Assembly (NCBI RefSeq): GCF_016924645.1
Contig: NZ_JAFFJV010000023.1
Location: forward strand, 49,027-113,026
Origin: Rufibacter psychrotolerans
Lineage (GTDB): Bacteria > Bacteroidota > Bacteroidia > Cytophagales > Hymenobacteraceae
DNA length: 64,000 nucleotides
Direction of reading: 5' to 3'
Below are positions 1 through 10,424 of this stretch, in pieces (position 1 is the stretch's first letter; the number at the start of each line of letters is the position of its first letter). Position numbers and translations under genes: made by a program. The notes under the pieces were generated by a model, which had not been told where the DNA came from, made no database searches, and saw nothing but the letters and a program-made list of their open reading frames with translations.

Positions 1-2952
1 CTGACCACTTTCATCGCACTCTGGTTCGCTTACTTCTACGCGCAGCCGTTCTGCTTCGGGCTCGCATTCATGGGCGGGTATCTGCACCGCTTTTTCCTGG
101 CCGTCACTGTCGCGCACGATAACGGTTTTGCCCTCGCCGCCGGGAATCTGCACCGGATACGGCATGGGGTTGGCGGGTTTGTTTTCTACCGTGTAAGGCG
201 CGGTGCCGCCGCTGATCTGCAGGGTCACCGTAAAGAACCGGCCGGTTCGGTCACAATCCGGTTCAGACACCTCCACCGCCAGATCGGCCGGTTCTTCCTG
301 CGGCGGCGCTTCCAGGGCAAACTGCACCGGCGGACAATCTGAGCAGCAGAGATACGGCAGGTAAAAATCCACGAACACGTGCCCCAACGGAACCTCGGCT
401 GATTCTTCTGGGTCGGGCTCCTCCCCTAAGATCACCAGCACAGGCATATCGGGCTCTTTCACCACCATTTCCCGGGTGGGAAACCCCGCAAAACTGACCG
501 TAAGGGTGGCGGGCAGCGTCTCCGCGTACAAAAGAAAATGCCCCCCGGCGTTGGAGGTGGTCCCGCAATTAGTATCCTTCACCAGCGTCGTTGCCCCGGA
601 CAAGGGATTCTGGTTGGCGTCAACCACCTGGCCGCGCAACAGAAAACGCCCTTGTTTAGGCTTGGGCTCTTCTTCCCCGTCTTCGCCGGCGTAAACCAAA
701 AGGAGGGTGCCGCCCACGGGTACGCCCGCTTTATGGGTAATGCCTGGGTGCTTCCGGATGTAATTGCCAAACAGGAGCTGTTTCTGGATATCCTCTAGCC
801 GCTTGCGGTACGTCTCCAGCAGGGCACTGAACGCCTCTTTCTGGCAGGCGCTGATGAGCACATCTAGGTGGTCAATGATGTCTTCCAGTTCCCACAGGTT
901 CTCTTGGTTCCGGCTTGCGGGCTGGGCCAGCATTTCTTTCAGTTGCCGGATAAAGGAACCTGCGTAGGCCACCAGGTTCTGATTCACCTTCTGGAACGCC
1001 TCCAGGTTGAACTGCATCAAGTTAGGCGCCTGCACCAGGAACTCGGCCATTTCCACCAGGTACTGGATCAGAAGCAACACAGCCTGCACTTTGGGGTCCT
1101 GCCCCAGGGCCAGCACTCGGCTGTAGGTGGCGGCCGGGTTGTTCACCAGAAAAGCATGCTCATAAAGCGCCCCCAATGAGTTCTCGTCATACAGCAGGCC
1201 ATTGGTTCCCCGGCCAAAATAGGACAGCCTGGAGTTCAGCAAGGTGGAGACCACCGCGGCGGGACGGTTGCCGGTGACATCGGTTACGGTGGAAACGGGG
1301 CGCTTATCAGGTCGGAGTTTGTAGAAATAGGCGACTTCCCGTTGCAGCAGGCAGCGCAGCTCTTCCCGCAGGGTCAGGTAAATGGCCTCCAGGTCCTGGA
1401 AGGAACAGGCGTGGGTGCGCCAATCCTGCACGTTTTTGTGATTTCGGCCCGTTTTCAGGACCAGCACGTCAAAGGGCAGCCGGTACCGGTGGCGGAGCTG
1501 GAGCACCCGGCCCAGCGCATATAGCCAGGGCTGGCCCACGTGGCCTTCCACCCGGAAGAAATTGTACTGTTCCAGGTCATACTCCAGCGGATTCAGCACG
1601 AAGTCCTCCACCGGGGCGGGGTAACTGGCCGCATGGTACGATAGGTTGTGCTTGGCCTTGTTCTGGCGCGTCTTCGGCGGGCTCCACAGCTGGTACAACG
1701 GCGGGTTGCCGTCCAGGATCTTGTAGTAAAACGGAATGGCTTTCCCGGAGAGATCGGTTTTGCCTAGAAAGCTGGGCGTGATCCGGATGCCCGTTCCGCG
1801 CCTGTCCCCGGCGCCGGCGGTGAAGGGTACGCTAAAATTCTCCACCATCCGGATCAGGCGCTGGAACAACTGCCGCAGCTCGGTGCCCAGGTGTTGCTGG
1901 TGGCTGAATACCGGCGAGGGAATGAAATAGTGCCGGTACTGGCTGTAGGTTTGGGTGGTGTCTTCGGTGGCGAGGCCCAGGAACAGGTGACGGGGAAAAA
2001 GGTCCTCGTCCGGACAGCAGATACTGGTGATGTCCAGCCCTCGGGTTCTGATCTCGTTGTAGGCCTCCAGTAAATCCGAGAAGAAATCATAGTAATAGGA
2101 ATAGAGCAGCGGATTGGTGAGCGAGAGTTTGTCCCCCGCGTAGGTGTAGGAGTTCCCCAACTGTTGCAAGGCCGTATCCGAAACTCCGGACAAAAGCGGT
2201 TGGTACAGCGAATAGGCATTGAGCAACAGTTCTTTGATCCGCTCCACGGTGGGCTTGGTGAGCAGATCCCGGAACCGGTTGATGACTTCCTGCGTGGTGA
2301 AAATACCCGGGTTCTGGACCGGCACGTCAAAGCGTTTGAGTTTGAACTCCGCCATGAGGGCTTGCGCCTGCTGCAGGTTCTGCAACTGCTCCAGGCTGGG
2401 TCCGTTGGCCTGCTCTGCTTCCCTCAGCAGATCGGCGTTGGATTTCTCCAGCAACAGGTAGCGGTAGGTTACCTCAATCACCGAGCCCCGGTCATCGCAG
2501 GAATAGGGAGAGCATTTTTTGAGGTTCTCTTCCTGCAATTCCACGAAAATGACCACCACTTTGTCGCGCAGGAAAGCCGCCGACAGGTCCTGGGTTCCGC
2601 CCGAGGGCAGCAATTCCCACAGCGGAAACGGCTGGCGGGGCACGGCGCTGGTGTAGAACGGTGGATAGTCCAGCTGCTCCGGCAGTTCATAGGGTTTGGA
2701 CCGCTTCAGGACAACCTCGGGCAAAGAGACCAGGTACCCCGCCGAGGTCACCCCGCAGCCCTGGGGAATGGTGATCTGGGTGAGCGCCTCGTTGGGTTTC
2801 ACCTCCAGCCCGCACACCACGCCTATCCCGATCAGGTTCGTTCGGGTGAGCCGATTTTGCTCATCCAGGTAGTGGAACAAGTCGTTCAGGTGGTCTTTTT
2901 TCAGCACCTGGTTGGCGACAAACTGCGGATAGGTGAGTTGGGTGGGTTCCAT
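1..2952 (-). CDS. Large eCIS-linked protein with carboxypeptidase-regulatory-like and SprB-like repeats (partial)
   Basis: The reading frame is open from an ATG at 2952 to the window edge (984 codons, no stop), so the C-terminus is missing. Residues 1-800 or so are helical-looking sequence I do not recognise. Near residue 810-880 there is a carboxypeptidase-regulatory-like beta domain (VVDANQNPLSGATTLVKD). After it come Cys-containing repeats that each start with a VEVSEPxCD-type motif and continue as SGGTAPYTVENK, like SprB repeats of Bacteroidota adhesins; a second repeat begins just at the edge. It is the last gene of the eCIS operon visible here, about 290 bp after the baseplate gene. A role as fibre, receptor-binding or baseplate-attached protein is an inference from position and the beta-repeat tail. 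It is not a standard AFP/PVC component that I can name. Confidence 0.8.
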   Translation of the reverse strand, partial: MEPTQLTYPQFVANQVLKKDHLNDLFHYLDEQNRLTRTNLIGIGVVCGLEVKPNEALTQITIPQGCGVTSAGYLVSLPEVVLKRSKPYELPEQLDYPPFYTSAVPRQPFPLWELLPSGGTQDLSAAFLRDKVVVIFVELQEENLKKCSPYSCDDRGSVIEVTYRYLLLEKSNADLLREAEQANGPSLEQLQNLQQAQALMAEFKLKRFDVPVQNPGIFTTQEVINRFRDLLTKPTVERIKELLLNAYSLYQPLLSGVSDTALQQLGNSYTYAGDKLSLTNPLLYSYYYDFFSDLLEAYNEIRTRGLDITSICCPDEDLFPRHLFLGLATEDTTQTYSQYRHYFIPSPVFSHQQHLGTELRQLFQRLIRMVENFSVPFTAGAGDRRGTGIRITPSFLGKTDLSGKAIPFYYKILDGNPPLYQLWSPPKTRQNKAKHNLSYHAASYPAPVEDFVLNPLEYDLEQYNFFRVEGHVGQPWLYALGRVLQLRHRYRLPFDVLVLKTGRNHKNVQDWRTHACSFQDLEAIYLTLREELRCLLQREVAYFYKLRPDKRPVSTVTDVTGNRPAAVVSTLLNSRLSYFGRGTNGLLYDENSLGALYEHAFLVNNPAATYSRVLALGQDPKVQAVLLLIQYLVEMAEFLVQAPNLMQFNLEAFQKVNQNLVAYAGSFIRQLKEMLAQPASRNQENLWELEDIIDHLDVLISACQKEAFSALLETYRKRLEDIQKQLLFGNYIRKHPGITHKAGVPVGGTLLLVYAGEDGEEEPKPKQGRFLLRGQVVDANQNPLSGATTLVKDTNCGTTSNAGGHFLLYAETLPATLTVSFAGFPTREMVVKEPDMPVLVILGEEPDPEESAEVPLGHVFVDFYLPYLCCSDCPPVQFALEAPPQEEPADLAVEVSEPDCDRTGRFFTVTLQISGGTAPYTVENKPANPMPYPVQIPGGEGKTVIVRDSDGQEKAVQIPAHECEPEAERLRVEVSEPECDESGQ

Positions 2953-3091
2953 GGCGATGGGTATTAAAATGTCCTCCGCGGCGGCGGGTTTCTCTCATGT
3001 CCGATGTAGCTTCAAAGCCTCCGTTCCTGCTTATCCTGGTTTTCCAATTGTCTTTCCGATTCGTTCACTGGAGCCTTCTTATGTCCTGTTT

Positions 3092-3131
3092 CTGTTTTAA
3101 GCCCTTTTCCAAGAAAACAGCCCCTAAACAG
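3092..3131. repeat. Dispersed intergenic palindrome, copy 1
   Basis: Imperfect inverted repeat of the form GTTTTaaGCCC-TTTTCC..GAAAAC-aGCCCCTAAAC. It is one member of a family found throughout the window and lies in the gap between two eCIS genes. Confidence 0.6.
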
Positions 3132-3194
3132 CCCTCTCTTCGATTGTACTCCATTCCCGAAGAGCTCCCCTAAGCCCAATCCCAATTGCCTTTT

Positions 3195-3232
3195 CTGTTT
3201 TCAGGCCGATTTTCCTAAAACAGCCACAAAAT
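3195..3232. repeat. Dispersed intergenic palindrome, copy 2
   Basis: Second copy in the same 293-bp gap, directly after the stop of the baseplate gene that ends at 3246. The core reads TTTTCAGGCCGATTTTCC then TAAAACAGCC. Confidence 0.55.
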
Positions 3233-3245
3233 AGGCTCAAAGCTC

Positions 3246-6200
3246 TCACCCCAGGAATGTGGCATCCAGCCGTACGGGGTTGTCATCGTTTCCGTCTTCG
3301 CAGTCGTGGAGGGTGGCGGGCGGGTAGATGCTTTTCAGTTCCCCCAATAGGCGCACCAGCCGGGCGTGGGTCTGCAGGAAGTTCAGCTTGTTGCGGTAGT
3401 AGTCCACCAGCAGGTGCTTCAGTTTGGTAAAGAAGGTGCCGGGCAAGGCGGGGCAGATCTCAGGCTTGTCTGTGGGCGACAGCGTGAACAGATCAGCGAT
3501 CTGCTTCCGCCACTCGGCGGCTTTGAACACAGTCTCCTGGTTTTCCTTTATCTCCAGCCAGGAGCGCAGGCCATCGCCGTAGGCGGAGGCCAAGGCCACG
3601 GCACATTGGCAGAGGGTCTCGGGTTTCTGTTTTTCGCCTGTTTCCAGAAAATGAGTCGTTAAAAGGGCTTCCACCAGTTTCTCCAGGGCAGGTTCGTTGG
3701 GCTCCAATAGCAGGAGCTCGGCGCCCCAAGCGGCCCAGTGTTTCCGGAAAAGGTTGAACTGAAAACAGCTTTCCTTGCCCAGAAAACAGGTAGTCAGGGT
3801 GGTTTTCAACGCCTGCGCGAAGGTGTCTTGCAGCTCCGGTTCTAGTTCCTCGTCAGGGCCGTGGGTGGGCAGCAATTCGTCAAACAGCCGCTCCAGCACT
3901 TGGGTAGTGAGGGGTTGGTAATTGCCGATGACGTATTCCTGCCCGAAGGCTTCGTTGTAGGCCTCCAGCCACGCTTCGGCGTAGCGGCAAAGCGGCAGTT
4001 CCAGTTCCTCCAGTCTGGTAGGATCGGTCAGGTGATCTTCCAGGCTGCGGCGCAACTGGCAGAGGATGGCTTCGTCGCCTTCGCCCCGGCACACCTCGTT
4101 GCCCACCCAGCAGATCTTGAGCATCAGGTGGGCCGAGGTTTCCAGTTGGATTTGCCGCTCGGCGAACCTCCGGAAATCCAGGTGGCGGAACAGCGGCAAC
4201 CAGCCCGGCATCACCAGCGTGAGTTGGAACGAATAGGGGTCTTCCTCGCCGCAGGTTACGCAGTTGGGGTGCAGGCAGACGGGCAGCAGCACCTGCCCGT
4301 AGTAGCGCGGCCGCAGCAGCAAATGCTCCACCACAAACAGCACGGTGTCTTCAGGCAAGCCCAGAAGAAGCACCAGACGCTGTGCCAAGCCCGAGGCATT
4401 GTCAGCGGCGCCCAAGGCTGGCGGATTGTAGTAGTCACTGGCGCGGGCCCGGTGGGCACTGATGTGGGGCAGTTTCTGTAAAAACAGGGCTTTATCAGAA
4501 AGCAGTTTTTCCTGCACCTGCCGCTCCCAGGCCATGGGACCGCCGTTGTTTCCGCTGTTAGTGTCAAAGGTGTACAGCAGCAGGGCATACTCAGAGAACT
4601 GCTCCCCGAACCGGGCCAGTTGATGGCTTAGGAACTGGTTTCGGCGGCGCAGGCCTTCCTCCTTAGTCTCGGCCAGTTGGTTCAGTCGGTTCAGGTCCAG
4701 CCCTTCGTACAGCCCCTCGCTTCCTTCTATGTTCTGGATGAGGGCATTGTCCAGGAACCGGCTGAAGTAGCTTCGTTTCTGGGTGGGATCCAGGCTGAAA
4801 AGCCGGTAGCTGTTGGCTAGTTGGGCCAGGTAGTTCACCAGCAGCTGCTCAAAAAACAGCAGGTACGCTTTGAGCTGTTTGGCCTGGGCTTTCCGCAAAG
4901 GGGTGGCTTGCTCGGGCAAGCCCTCGTAGCCAATGCCGTAGGCCAGCGGGAACGAGTACTGCACCGGGAAATAGTCCTGCAGATCGTGGAAGGTGCCGGT
5001 GGGCACGGGCAGGTCCAGGGGGCCGTGGTTCCATTTCTCTGTGTCTGCGGTGCTGCGCAACTGCTGCAGGGTGGCCCAGACCTCCTGCCAGTTGGCGGGC
5101 AGGAACGGCAGTTCGTTTTTGAAGAACAGGAATTTGGATTGCTCCAGGTACAGCCGCGGCTGGTGCCGGAACGTTAAAGCTAGGTTCCAGGGATCGCTGG
5201 GCATCACGGCCCGGCCCTGCGCATCGTAGCGGGTCAGCACCAGGTTCCGGATGGCCACCACGCCCTCAATCTCCATCAGGCGGTTGATGATGTCTGAGGT
5301 GTACAGGTTTTTCCGGAGCTGGGCCGCCTCTACCTCCTTGGTTTTGAGAAAGCCGTGCTGCAGCGTGGGACCGTTGAAGATCTCTTCCACGCGCATCCCT
5401 TCGTCCAGCAGTTCCTGCAAGCCATAAAACCTAAGCGCCGGATTGAAATACTGCTCTATCTCGAAAAAGATGGAGGCCAGCACTTTCTCGACATCGGCTT
5501 CGGGCGTGAGTTCCACATCGGCGCAGACGGCAATGTCCTCTACCGCCACCGTTGTTATGCGACAAAAATCCTCCGAGAGGTTGCGTTGGGCGTGCAGCGT
5601 GCCTTTGGCTTCCTGGAGCAGGTTTTGGACACGGGCCAATTTGCGGTGATAGTTGCGCAGCAGGCTATTTTGGGCCGTATTTTCGAATTCTGCCCTGAAA
5701 TCAGCCACCGGGAAATTTCGGCGCAGATCTTCCCTATCGGGGAAAACGGTGAAAGGCACGTTTTCTAGCACCACCGTTTCCTCATTGGCGGGCACGTCCT
5801 GATCGGGGAAGAACCGGATTGCCAGTGAAACCAGCAGCGGCAGGCGCAGATCGCGGGCAGAAACGGTGCCGCCCAGTAAGTCTGTATCCGGCGCGTTCAG
5901 TTTCGCGATTTTGGTCACGGTGACGCCGTTCTCCACCAGGGCACTTTTCTCGGCCAGGAAATTTCTGAACCGCGGGTACGCTTCCAACACCTGCGCCCAT
6001 GCCGGAAACCGAACCTCCAGCAGCGTGGTCACAAACCGGTTTTGGGCCGCGAGAAACACCGAGAACGTCTGTTTCACTTTGCCGTTGTTGAAATCGCCTA
6101 ACTGGGCGTCTTCCTCCATTTCCAGCAGCACGTCGTACGTTCCTTTCGGAATCACGGGTTGATCGTTAGTTGCGTAGGTGAGCGTGCCGGCTTCACAGTT

Positions 6201-6593
6201 GGCATACACCGGCACCTCGCAGGGACACTCCTTGCAGAACAGCCAGGCATTGCGCACGCCGGGCAAATCAATGAGCACCTTCCGGTAATCCGTCACGGTC
6301 CAGGGGCTGTTGGTCAGGATCTCGGCGGCGGTGAAAAACGCCTGGTCGCGGCCACCGGCGGCCAGCGACTCGGCCAGCAGGTACTTGAGGTCAAAGCTGG
6401 TGCGGTAGCCCAGGTCGGTGAGGGCGTAGCAGAGCAGTTCCAGGATGGTGATGCCGGGATCATGAATATTGTAATCGGTCCAGTGCTGGCTACCCAACCG
6501 CTCAATATACTCCAAGCCCTTCTGCCGCAGGAAGTAATAGTCTTCGCTGGGAAGCAGTTGGGGATTCTGCGGTATGGTGATGGGCTCTTGCAT
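3246..6593 (-). CDS. eCIS baseplate protein, Afp12/Pvc12-like
   Basis: 1115 residues. The N-terminus carries the signature of giant eCIS baseplate wedge proteins, residues about 40-65 reading YNIHDPGITILELL followed by CYALTDLGYRT. In AFP/PVC particles Afp11 and Afp12 form the baseplate wedges that trigger sheath contraction. The middle and C-terminal parts are long, acidic and Leu-rich without a domain I can name. It follows the Afp11-like gene by 63 bp on the same strand. The start is the ATG at 6593. Assignment as the second wedge protein rests on the HDPGIT motif, size and operon position. Confidence 0.85.
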   Translation of the reverse strand: MQEPITIPQNPQLLPSEDYYFLRQKGLEYIERLGSQHWTDYNIHDPGITILELLCYALTDLGYRTSFDLKYLLAESLAAGGRDQAFFTAAEILTNSPWTVTDYRKVLIDLPGVRNAWLFCKECPCEVPVYANCEAGTLTYATNDQPVIPKGTYDVLLEMEEDAQLGDFNNGKVKQTFSVFLAAQNRFVTTLLEVRFPAWAQVLEAYPRFRNFLAEKSALVENGVTVTKIAKLNAPDTDLLGGTVSARDLRLPLLVSLAIRFFPDQDVPANEETVVLENVPFTVFPDREDLRRNFPVADFRAEFENTAQNSLLRNYHRKLARVQNLLQEAKGTLHAQRNLSEDFCRITTVAVEDIAVCADVELTPEADVEKVLASIFFEIEQYFNPALRFYGLQELLDEGMRVEEIFNGPTLQHGFLKTKEVEAAQLRKNLYTSDIINRLMEIEGVVAIRNLVLTRYDAQGRAVMPSDPWNLALTFRHQPRLYLEQSKFLFFKNELPFLPANWQEVWATLQQLRSTADTEKWNHGPLDLPVPTGTFHDLQDYFPVQYSFPLAYGIGYEGLPEQATPLRKAQAKQLKAYLLFFEQLLVNYLAQLANSYRLFSLDPTQKRSYFSRFLDNALIQNIEGSEGLYEGLDLNRLNQLAETKEEGLRRRNQFLSHQLARFGEQFSEYALLLYTFDTNSGNNGGPMAWERQVQEKLLSDKALFLQKLPHISAHRARASDYYNPPALGAADNASGLAQRLVLLLGLPEDTVLFVVEHLLLRPRYYGQVLLPVCLHPNCVTCGEEDPYSFQLTLVMPGWLPLFRHLDFRRFAERQIQLETSAHLMLKICWVGNEVCRGEGDEAILCQLRRSLEDHLTDPTRLEELELPLCRYAEAWLEAYNEAFGQEYVIGNYQPLTTQVLERLFDELLPTHGPDEELEPELQDTFAQALKTTLTTCFLGKESCFQFNLFRKHWAAWGAELLLLEPNEPALEKLVEALLTTHFLETGEKQKPETLCQCAVALASAYGDGLRSWLEIKENQETVFKAAEWRKQIADLFTLSPTDKPEICPALPGTFFTKLKHLLVDYYRNKLNFLQTHARLVRLLGELKSIYPPATLHDCEDGNDDNPVRLDATFLG

Positions 6594-6656
6594 CCTGCCT
6601 GTGGTTTGAAATCCTGCTGCGGATTTGCGGTGGGGTGTTTCAGATGGACTTGTTTC

Positions 6657-9600
6657 TCAGCAGCCGCACTTTTCTTTCTCCAGTTCCTCGGGTTCCTCTT
6701 CCAAAACGGTGATCCCGTGCTCTTCCTCCGGTACCGACACCAGCACCGAGCACGCCTTAGTGGCCCTGACTTCCTCCACTTCCTGCTCCGGCAGCCCCTG
6801 CCCCGGCAAATGGTACAGCCGAAATTGGGTGATAAAATCCACGTACGGACGTTCCTCCACAAAATCAATTAAGGTGGATTTGTAGATTTTGCCCCCGAAA
6901 CGGAGGTCCTGCCCCTCGCCGTACGCCCACGGCGACAGGAACCGGGTGATCTCCTGCCGAAGCAATTGGGAGTAGGCCGAGACATCATACTGCGGAAAAA
7001 AGCTCACCTCCAGCTTCACTTTCACCTGCTCAAAAATGGGGTTGCGCACATGCAGCGTAACAAAACAAGACAGCCGCTGGCGCAGGAACGCTTTGATCTC
7101 CTCCAACTCGCCCACGCTGGTGAGCGGCTGCAGCGGGTCCACGGCGTTGCGCTGCCGAAGATCCGGAATGGAAACCACCGTCACGTGGCCCGGCGCCTTT
7201 TCATTATAAATTCCGGTGGTACCGGCGGGCTCGTAGCGGGTGTGGGGCAGGCATTTCACCTTGTAGATGCGCGGGAACGCCTCCAGCACCAGGTGTTCGT
7301 AGTCCCAAATAGTGATGGCCCGGTCCTTGTGCCGCAGGCGCTCGCTCACCCGGCGGTAATAATGGGGCGGGGTTTCGGCCAGGGCTCCGCCAAAAGACGC
7401 GAAGGGCTGCTCCACTTTCTTCACCCCGGCCAAAGGCTCCACCAGTTTGCTGATGCTGCCCGCAGGCAGGTGACGGGCCAGGAAATCAGGGGCGTTGTCC
7501 TGGTCCTGGAACACCACCAACGCCGCCTGGGGCAGCGCCGCCACCGCCCTGCAGACCGCCTCGCTGGCCGTATGCACCGCCGCCCGCAGCCACACCTGGC
7601 CGGAGGGTAGCAGGCTATGTTCATGGTTTGCTCCTTTGGGTAATTGGAACCGGATGATGCCCGAGCGGGTCAACTGCCCGGTGAAATCACTGACCTGCTC
7701 TTTGTGGAACGACACCCAATGATTGCCCACCAGGTAGCTCCAATGCACGTGCTGCTCGGGCTTTTTCACCAGCGGATTGGCCGAGCCTTCCAACAGCTGG
7801 AACAGCACCGAAAGCGTCTGCGGCGGCGTGGCTCCCTCCACGCCCAGGTAAAACTCCCCTTCATGCGTGAGCCAGTCCTGGATGGAACCGTCCTCTTCCT
7901 CCACCTCAAAGAAAGGATCATCCACGTTTTTGCGCTGAAATACGGGAACCAGCCCCAAAACGGAAGACTCGCGCAGATCCGGTCGTTTCAGGGCGGGATG
8001 CTCCTCTTTCTGCCCGAACGGATACACATGGAAGAACTGCACCTGCCTTCCGGCGAAGCTGTCCTTGGAAGTCAGATCCAAGGAAGCGGTGGCGGAGTAA
8101 TCCAGGGCGATTTGCTCGATGACCGGCGTGTAGGGTTCCGTGGGGGCCGGGGCCATGGTGTTGAGGCTGGTCTGGATCTGGCTGACCTTGTCGGCGGCCT
8201 CGGTACTGGAGCTGAGGATGGCCTGGATGGCGTCTTTCTTGGCTTTAGCCTCTCCTCCGGCCTTGTCAATGAGGTAATCGGTAAGGTCTTTCTGATATTT
8301 TTTGTGCCCGAAGTCATCGTTCAGTTTCAGGCGCAGGAATCCCTTCACGCTGGCGGCGGTGTAGTCGGGCCGGAGACCGTACTCCAGCGGCAGTTGGTCC
8401 TCAGCGGTGAGCGAAACGGCCAGCAACGCAAACAGATCCGCCGAGGCAGTTTTGGTTTGCCACTGCCCCTGCTGCAAACTCTGGATGGTGATGGACTTGG
8501 TGGAGACCGCACTGGGTTTGTCTTTCCAGTTGATGCTGAGCGCCGAAAGGGTGGCGTTCTTCTTCAGATACACATCAGGGTGACCGATGATGAGCGAGGC
8601 ATCTTTCTGCGGCAGCGGCCCGAATGGCATGAACGGCTGCGCTGGATCCAGCATCCCGAAATCATTGTACAGCTGCAGATTCCGCAGGCCCTGGCCTTCC
8701 ACCGTCAGCTCAATCTTGGTCAACGTGGCGTCTCTCACCAGTTCGTACAGGTACTCCTTCCCGGACTGGGGCTGGAGATGGACGCTCAACATGGGATGCG
8801 CCGTGTCATAGGCCGCCTGGTGGACTTCTGGATGGAAGGGAGCGGTGGCGGGTTCATCGGGCTGCAGCTTCGCCTTCAACACCAGCAGCTTGTTCCCGCT
8901 TTCCTCCTGAAATCGGAAGTACGGGCTGATGAGCATGAGCGGGTGCCACCCCTCGGCGGTGGTCACCTGCGCCTTGATGGCGGCGGAATAATCCTCCAGG
9001 CTGAGGCCGGCACCCGTGAGAAACAGCTTGAGAGTGATCGTGCGGGTTCCCTCGGTGAGGTAGAGCAGCGGCGACGCCACGGCAAACCCGATGGTAGCCG
9101 GCGACATGGCCAACTGGGTGAGTTTACCGTGGCGGTATTGTTTGTTCCCGAAAAAAGGCCAGCCCTGCTCCGGCGGCATGGGTTCCTTGCCCGTCCCGTC
9201 CAGGGAATGGGCGGCCGGGGAAGCGTACAGCCAATCTTTCTGCAGGTTTACGCCGGTTCCTTTCTTCTGCTCGTCCTCCTCCGTAGCTTGGTAAACCGAT
9301 CTGAAGGAAACCAGTCGGGCCTGGTTCGGGACGAAGTCTTCCGTCAAGGCAAACACCACTTCCTGCCCCCTGCTGTCTTTCCCGGCCTGGAACAAGGTGC
9401 CTTTGGGCAGGATTTCGTGGGTGACGTGCCGGGCCAGTTCCACCACCACGTGCGCTTTGCTGGGCTGAGCCGGTTTGCGCGTAAGCCGCAGTACTTCCTG
9501 GTAATAGAAATCCAGGTGCCTGGCGGAAAGCGTGTTCAGGTGTTCCCGGTTATAAAGCAGCAACTGCAGAAACGCCAACAGCAGCGTCATGTGTGGGGCA

Positions 9601-10424
9601 TGGTCCTCGCGGGACGTGAGGGAGGCCTGGAATTGCTGCCGGGCATCCGTAACCACCCGCGCGTAGGCCCGCAGAAACTGGTCCAGCGTGGCCGCAAAAA
9701 AGGAATGGTTGATGGCGAAGTAAATCTTGCGGGACGTCTCGCCGGGAGCCGTAGGTCCGAAAATCTGCGTATCCACCACGGCCGCGGAAGTCCAGAGCAC
9801 GGAGAAAGGCTGGGCCAGCATCTGGGAAGCTGGGGCCAGCTTCTCGCCCAGAATCATCCAGGGCGGCACCTCGGTCTCGTCCAACAAATCCTCCGCTTCG
9901 GCGGCGGCGTGGAAGGCTTTGAGTTTCTGCAGTTCCAGGGCCAGTTTGCTCTGGATGAGGTTCTGCAGCGTGGCTTTCAGGGGAACGGAGGCGGGTAGCC
10001 GTTGCCACAGTTTCTCCAGACTCCAGGCCAGCGTGGCAACGTAACTGAAGACCTGGGCAAAGGCTTTTTTCAGGTTTCCTTCGTTTACGGGCTGTTTTCC
10101 CAATTCCTGCCGGATTCCTTTGTGGAGTAATCCGTTGAGTTGGTTGCAATAGGCATCCACGTTCTGCACCGCCGCCAAGGCCAGAACCGCCGAGACATCA
10201 CTCTCCAGAAACGCTTTCCAGTTCTGGTTGTGGTACTGGTTATCGGGTCCGTAAAACCGCAGGTGCTCGCTCAGGTTCTGCGCGTAAACCAGCCACTCTG
10301 CCACCCCGTGCTCCTCCACCGGCACCGAGGAAGGCGCTAGCGTCCCGCTGGTCCGGCCGGGTTGATCAGTGCCCTCGCGGGAAACCATCTGCGGATGGAT
10401 GATATGGGCGCAGGGCGAGCTCAT
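6657..10424 (-). CDS. eCIS baseplate J-like protein, Afp11/Pvc11-like
   Basis: 1255 residues. The C-terminal third resembles gp6/gpJ-type baseplate proteins: PPHYYRRVSERLRHKDRAIT, then WDYEHLVLEAFPRIYKVKCL, and a terminal block with LIDFVEERPYVDFITQF. The N-terminal 700 residues are the eCIS-specific extension. The ATG at 10424 overlaps the stop of the gp25 gene by 4 bp (ATGA), so the two baseplate genes are probably translationally coupled. Known function of the family: main wedge component connecting spike, sheath and tail fibres. The extreme C-terminus ends with Glu-rich sequence and CGC. Confidence 0.9.
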   Translation of the reverse strand: MSSPCAHIIHPQMVSREGTDQPGRTSGTLAPSSVPVEEHGVAEWLVYAQNLSEHLRFYGPDNQYHNQNWKAFLESDVSAVLALAAVQNVDAYCNQLNGLLHKGIRQELGKQPVNEGNLKKAFAQVFSYVATLAWSLEKLWQRLPASVPLKATLQNLIQSKLALELQKLKAFHAAAEAEDLLDETEVPPWMILGEKLAPASQMLAQPFSVLWTSAAVVDTQIFGPTAPGETSRKIYFAINHSFFAATLDQFLRAYARVVTDARQQFQASLTSREDHAPHMTLLLAFLQLLLYNREHLNTLSARHLDFYYQEVLRLTRKPAQPSKAHVVVELARHVTHEILPKGTLFQAGKDSRGQEVVFALTEDFVPNQARLVSFRSVYQATEEDEQKKGTGVNLQKDWLYASPAAHSLDGTGKEPMPPEQGWPFFGNKQYRHGKLTQLAMSPATIGFAVASPLLYLTEGTRTITLKLFLTGAGLSLEDYSAAIKAQVTTAEGWHPLMLISPYFRFQEESGNKLLVLKAKLQPDEPATAPFHPEVHQAAYDTAHPMLSVHLQPQSGKEYLYELVRDATLTKIELTVEGQGLRNLQLYNDFGMLDPAQPFMPFGPLPQKDASLIIGHPDVYLKKNATLSALSINWKDKPSAVSTKSITIQSLQQGQWQTKTASADLFALLAVSLTAEDQLPLEYGLRPDYTAASVKGFLRLKLNDDFGHKKYQKDLTDYLIDKAGGEAKAKKDAIQAILSSSTEAADKVSQIQTSLNTMAPAPTEPYTPVIEQIALDYSATASLDLTSKDSFAGRQVQFFHVYPFGQKEEHPALKRPDLRESSVLGLVPVFQRKNVDDPFFEVEEEDGSIQDWLTHEGEFYLGVEGATPPQTLSVLFQLLEGSANPLVKKPEQHVHWSYLVGNHWVSFHKEQVSDFTGQLTRSGIIRFQLPKGANHEHSLLPSGQVWLRAAVHTASEAVCRAVAALPQAALVVFQDQDNAPDFLARHLPAGSISKLVEPLAGVKKVEQPFASFGGALAETPPHYYRRVSERLRHKDRAITIWDYEHLVLEAFPRIYKVKCLPHTRYEPAGTTGIYNEKAPGHVTVVSIPDLRQRNAVDPLQPLTSVGELEEIKAFLRQRLSCFVTLHVRNPIFEQVKVKLEVSFFPQYDVSAYSQLLRQEITRFLSPWAYGEGQDLRFGGKIYKSTLIDFVEERPYVDFITQFRLYHLPGQGLPEQEVEEVRATKACSVLVSVPEEEHGITVLEEEPEELEKEKCGC

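Noticed and set aside
7644..9998. 784-codon open frame on the plus strand
   Set aside because: Antisense to the Afp11-like baseplate gene; composition is the mirror of a GC-rich gene and no domain is recognisable.
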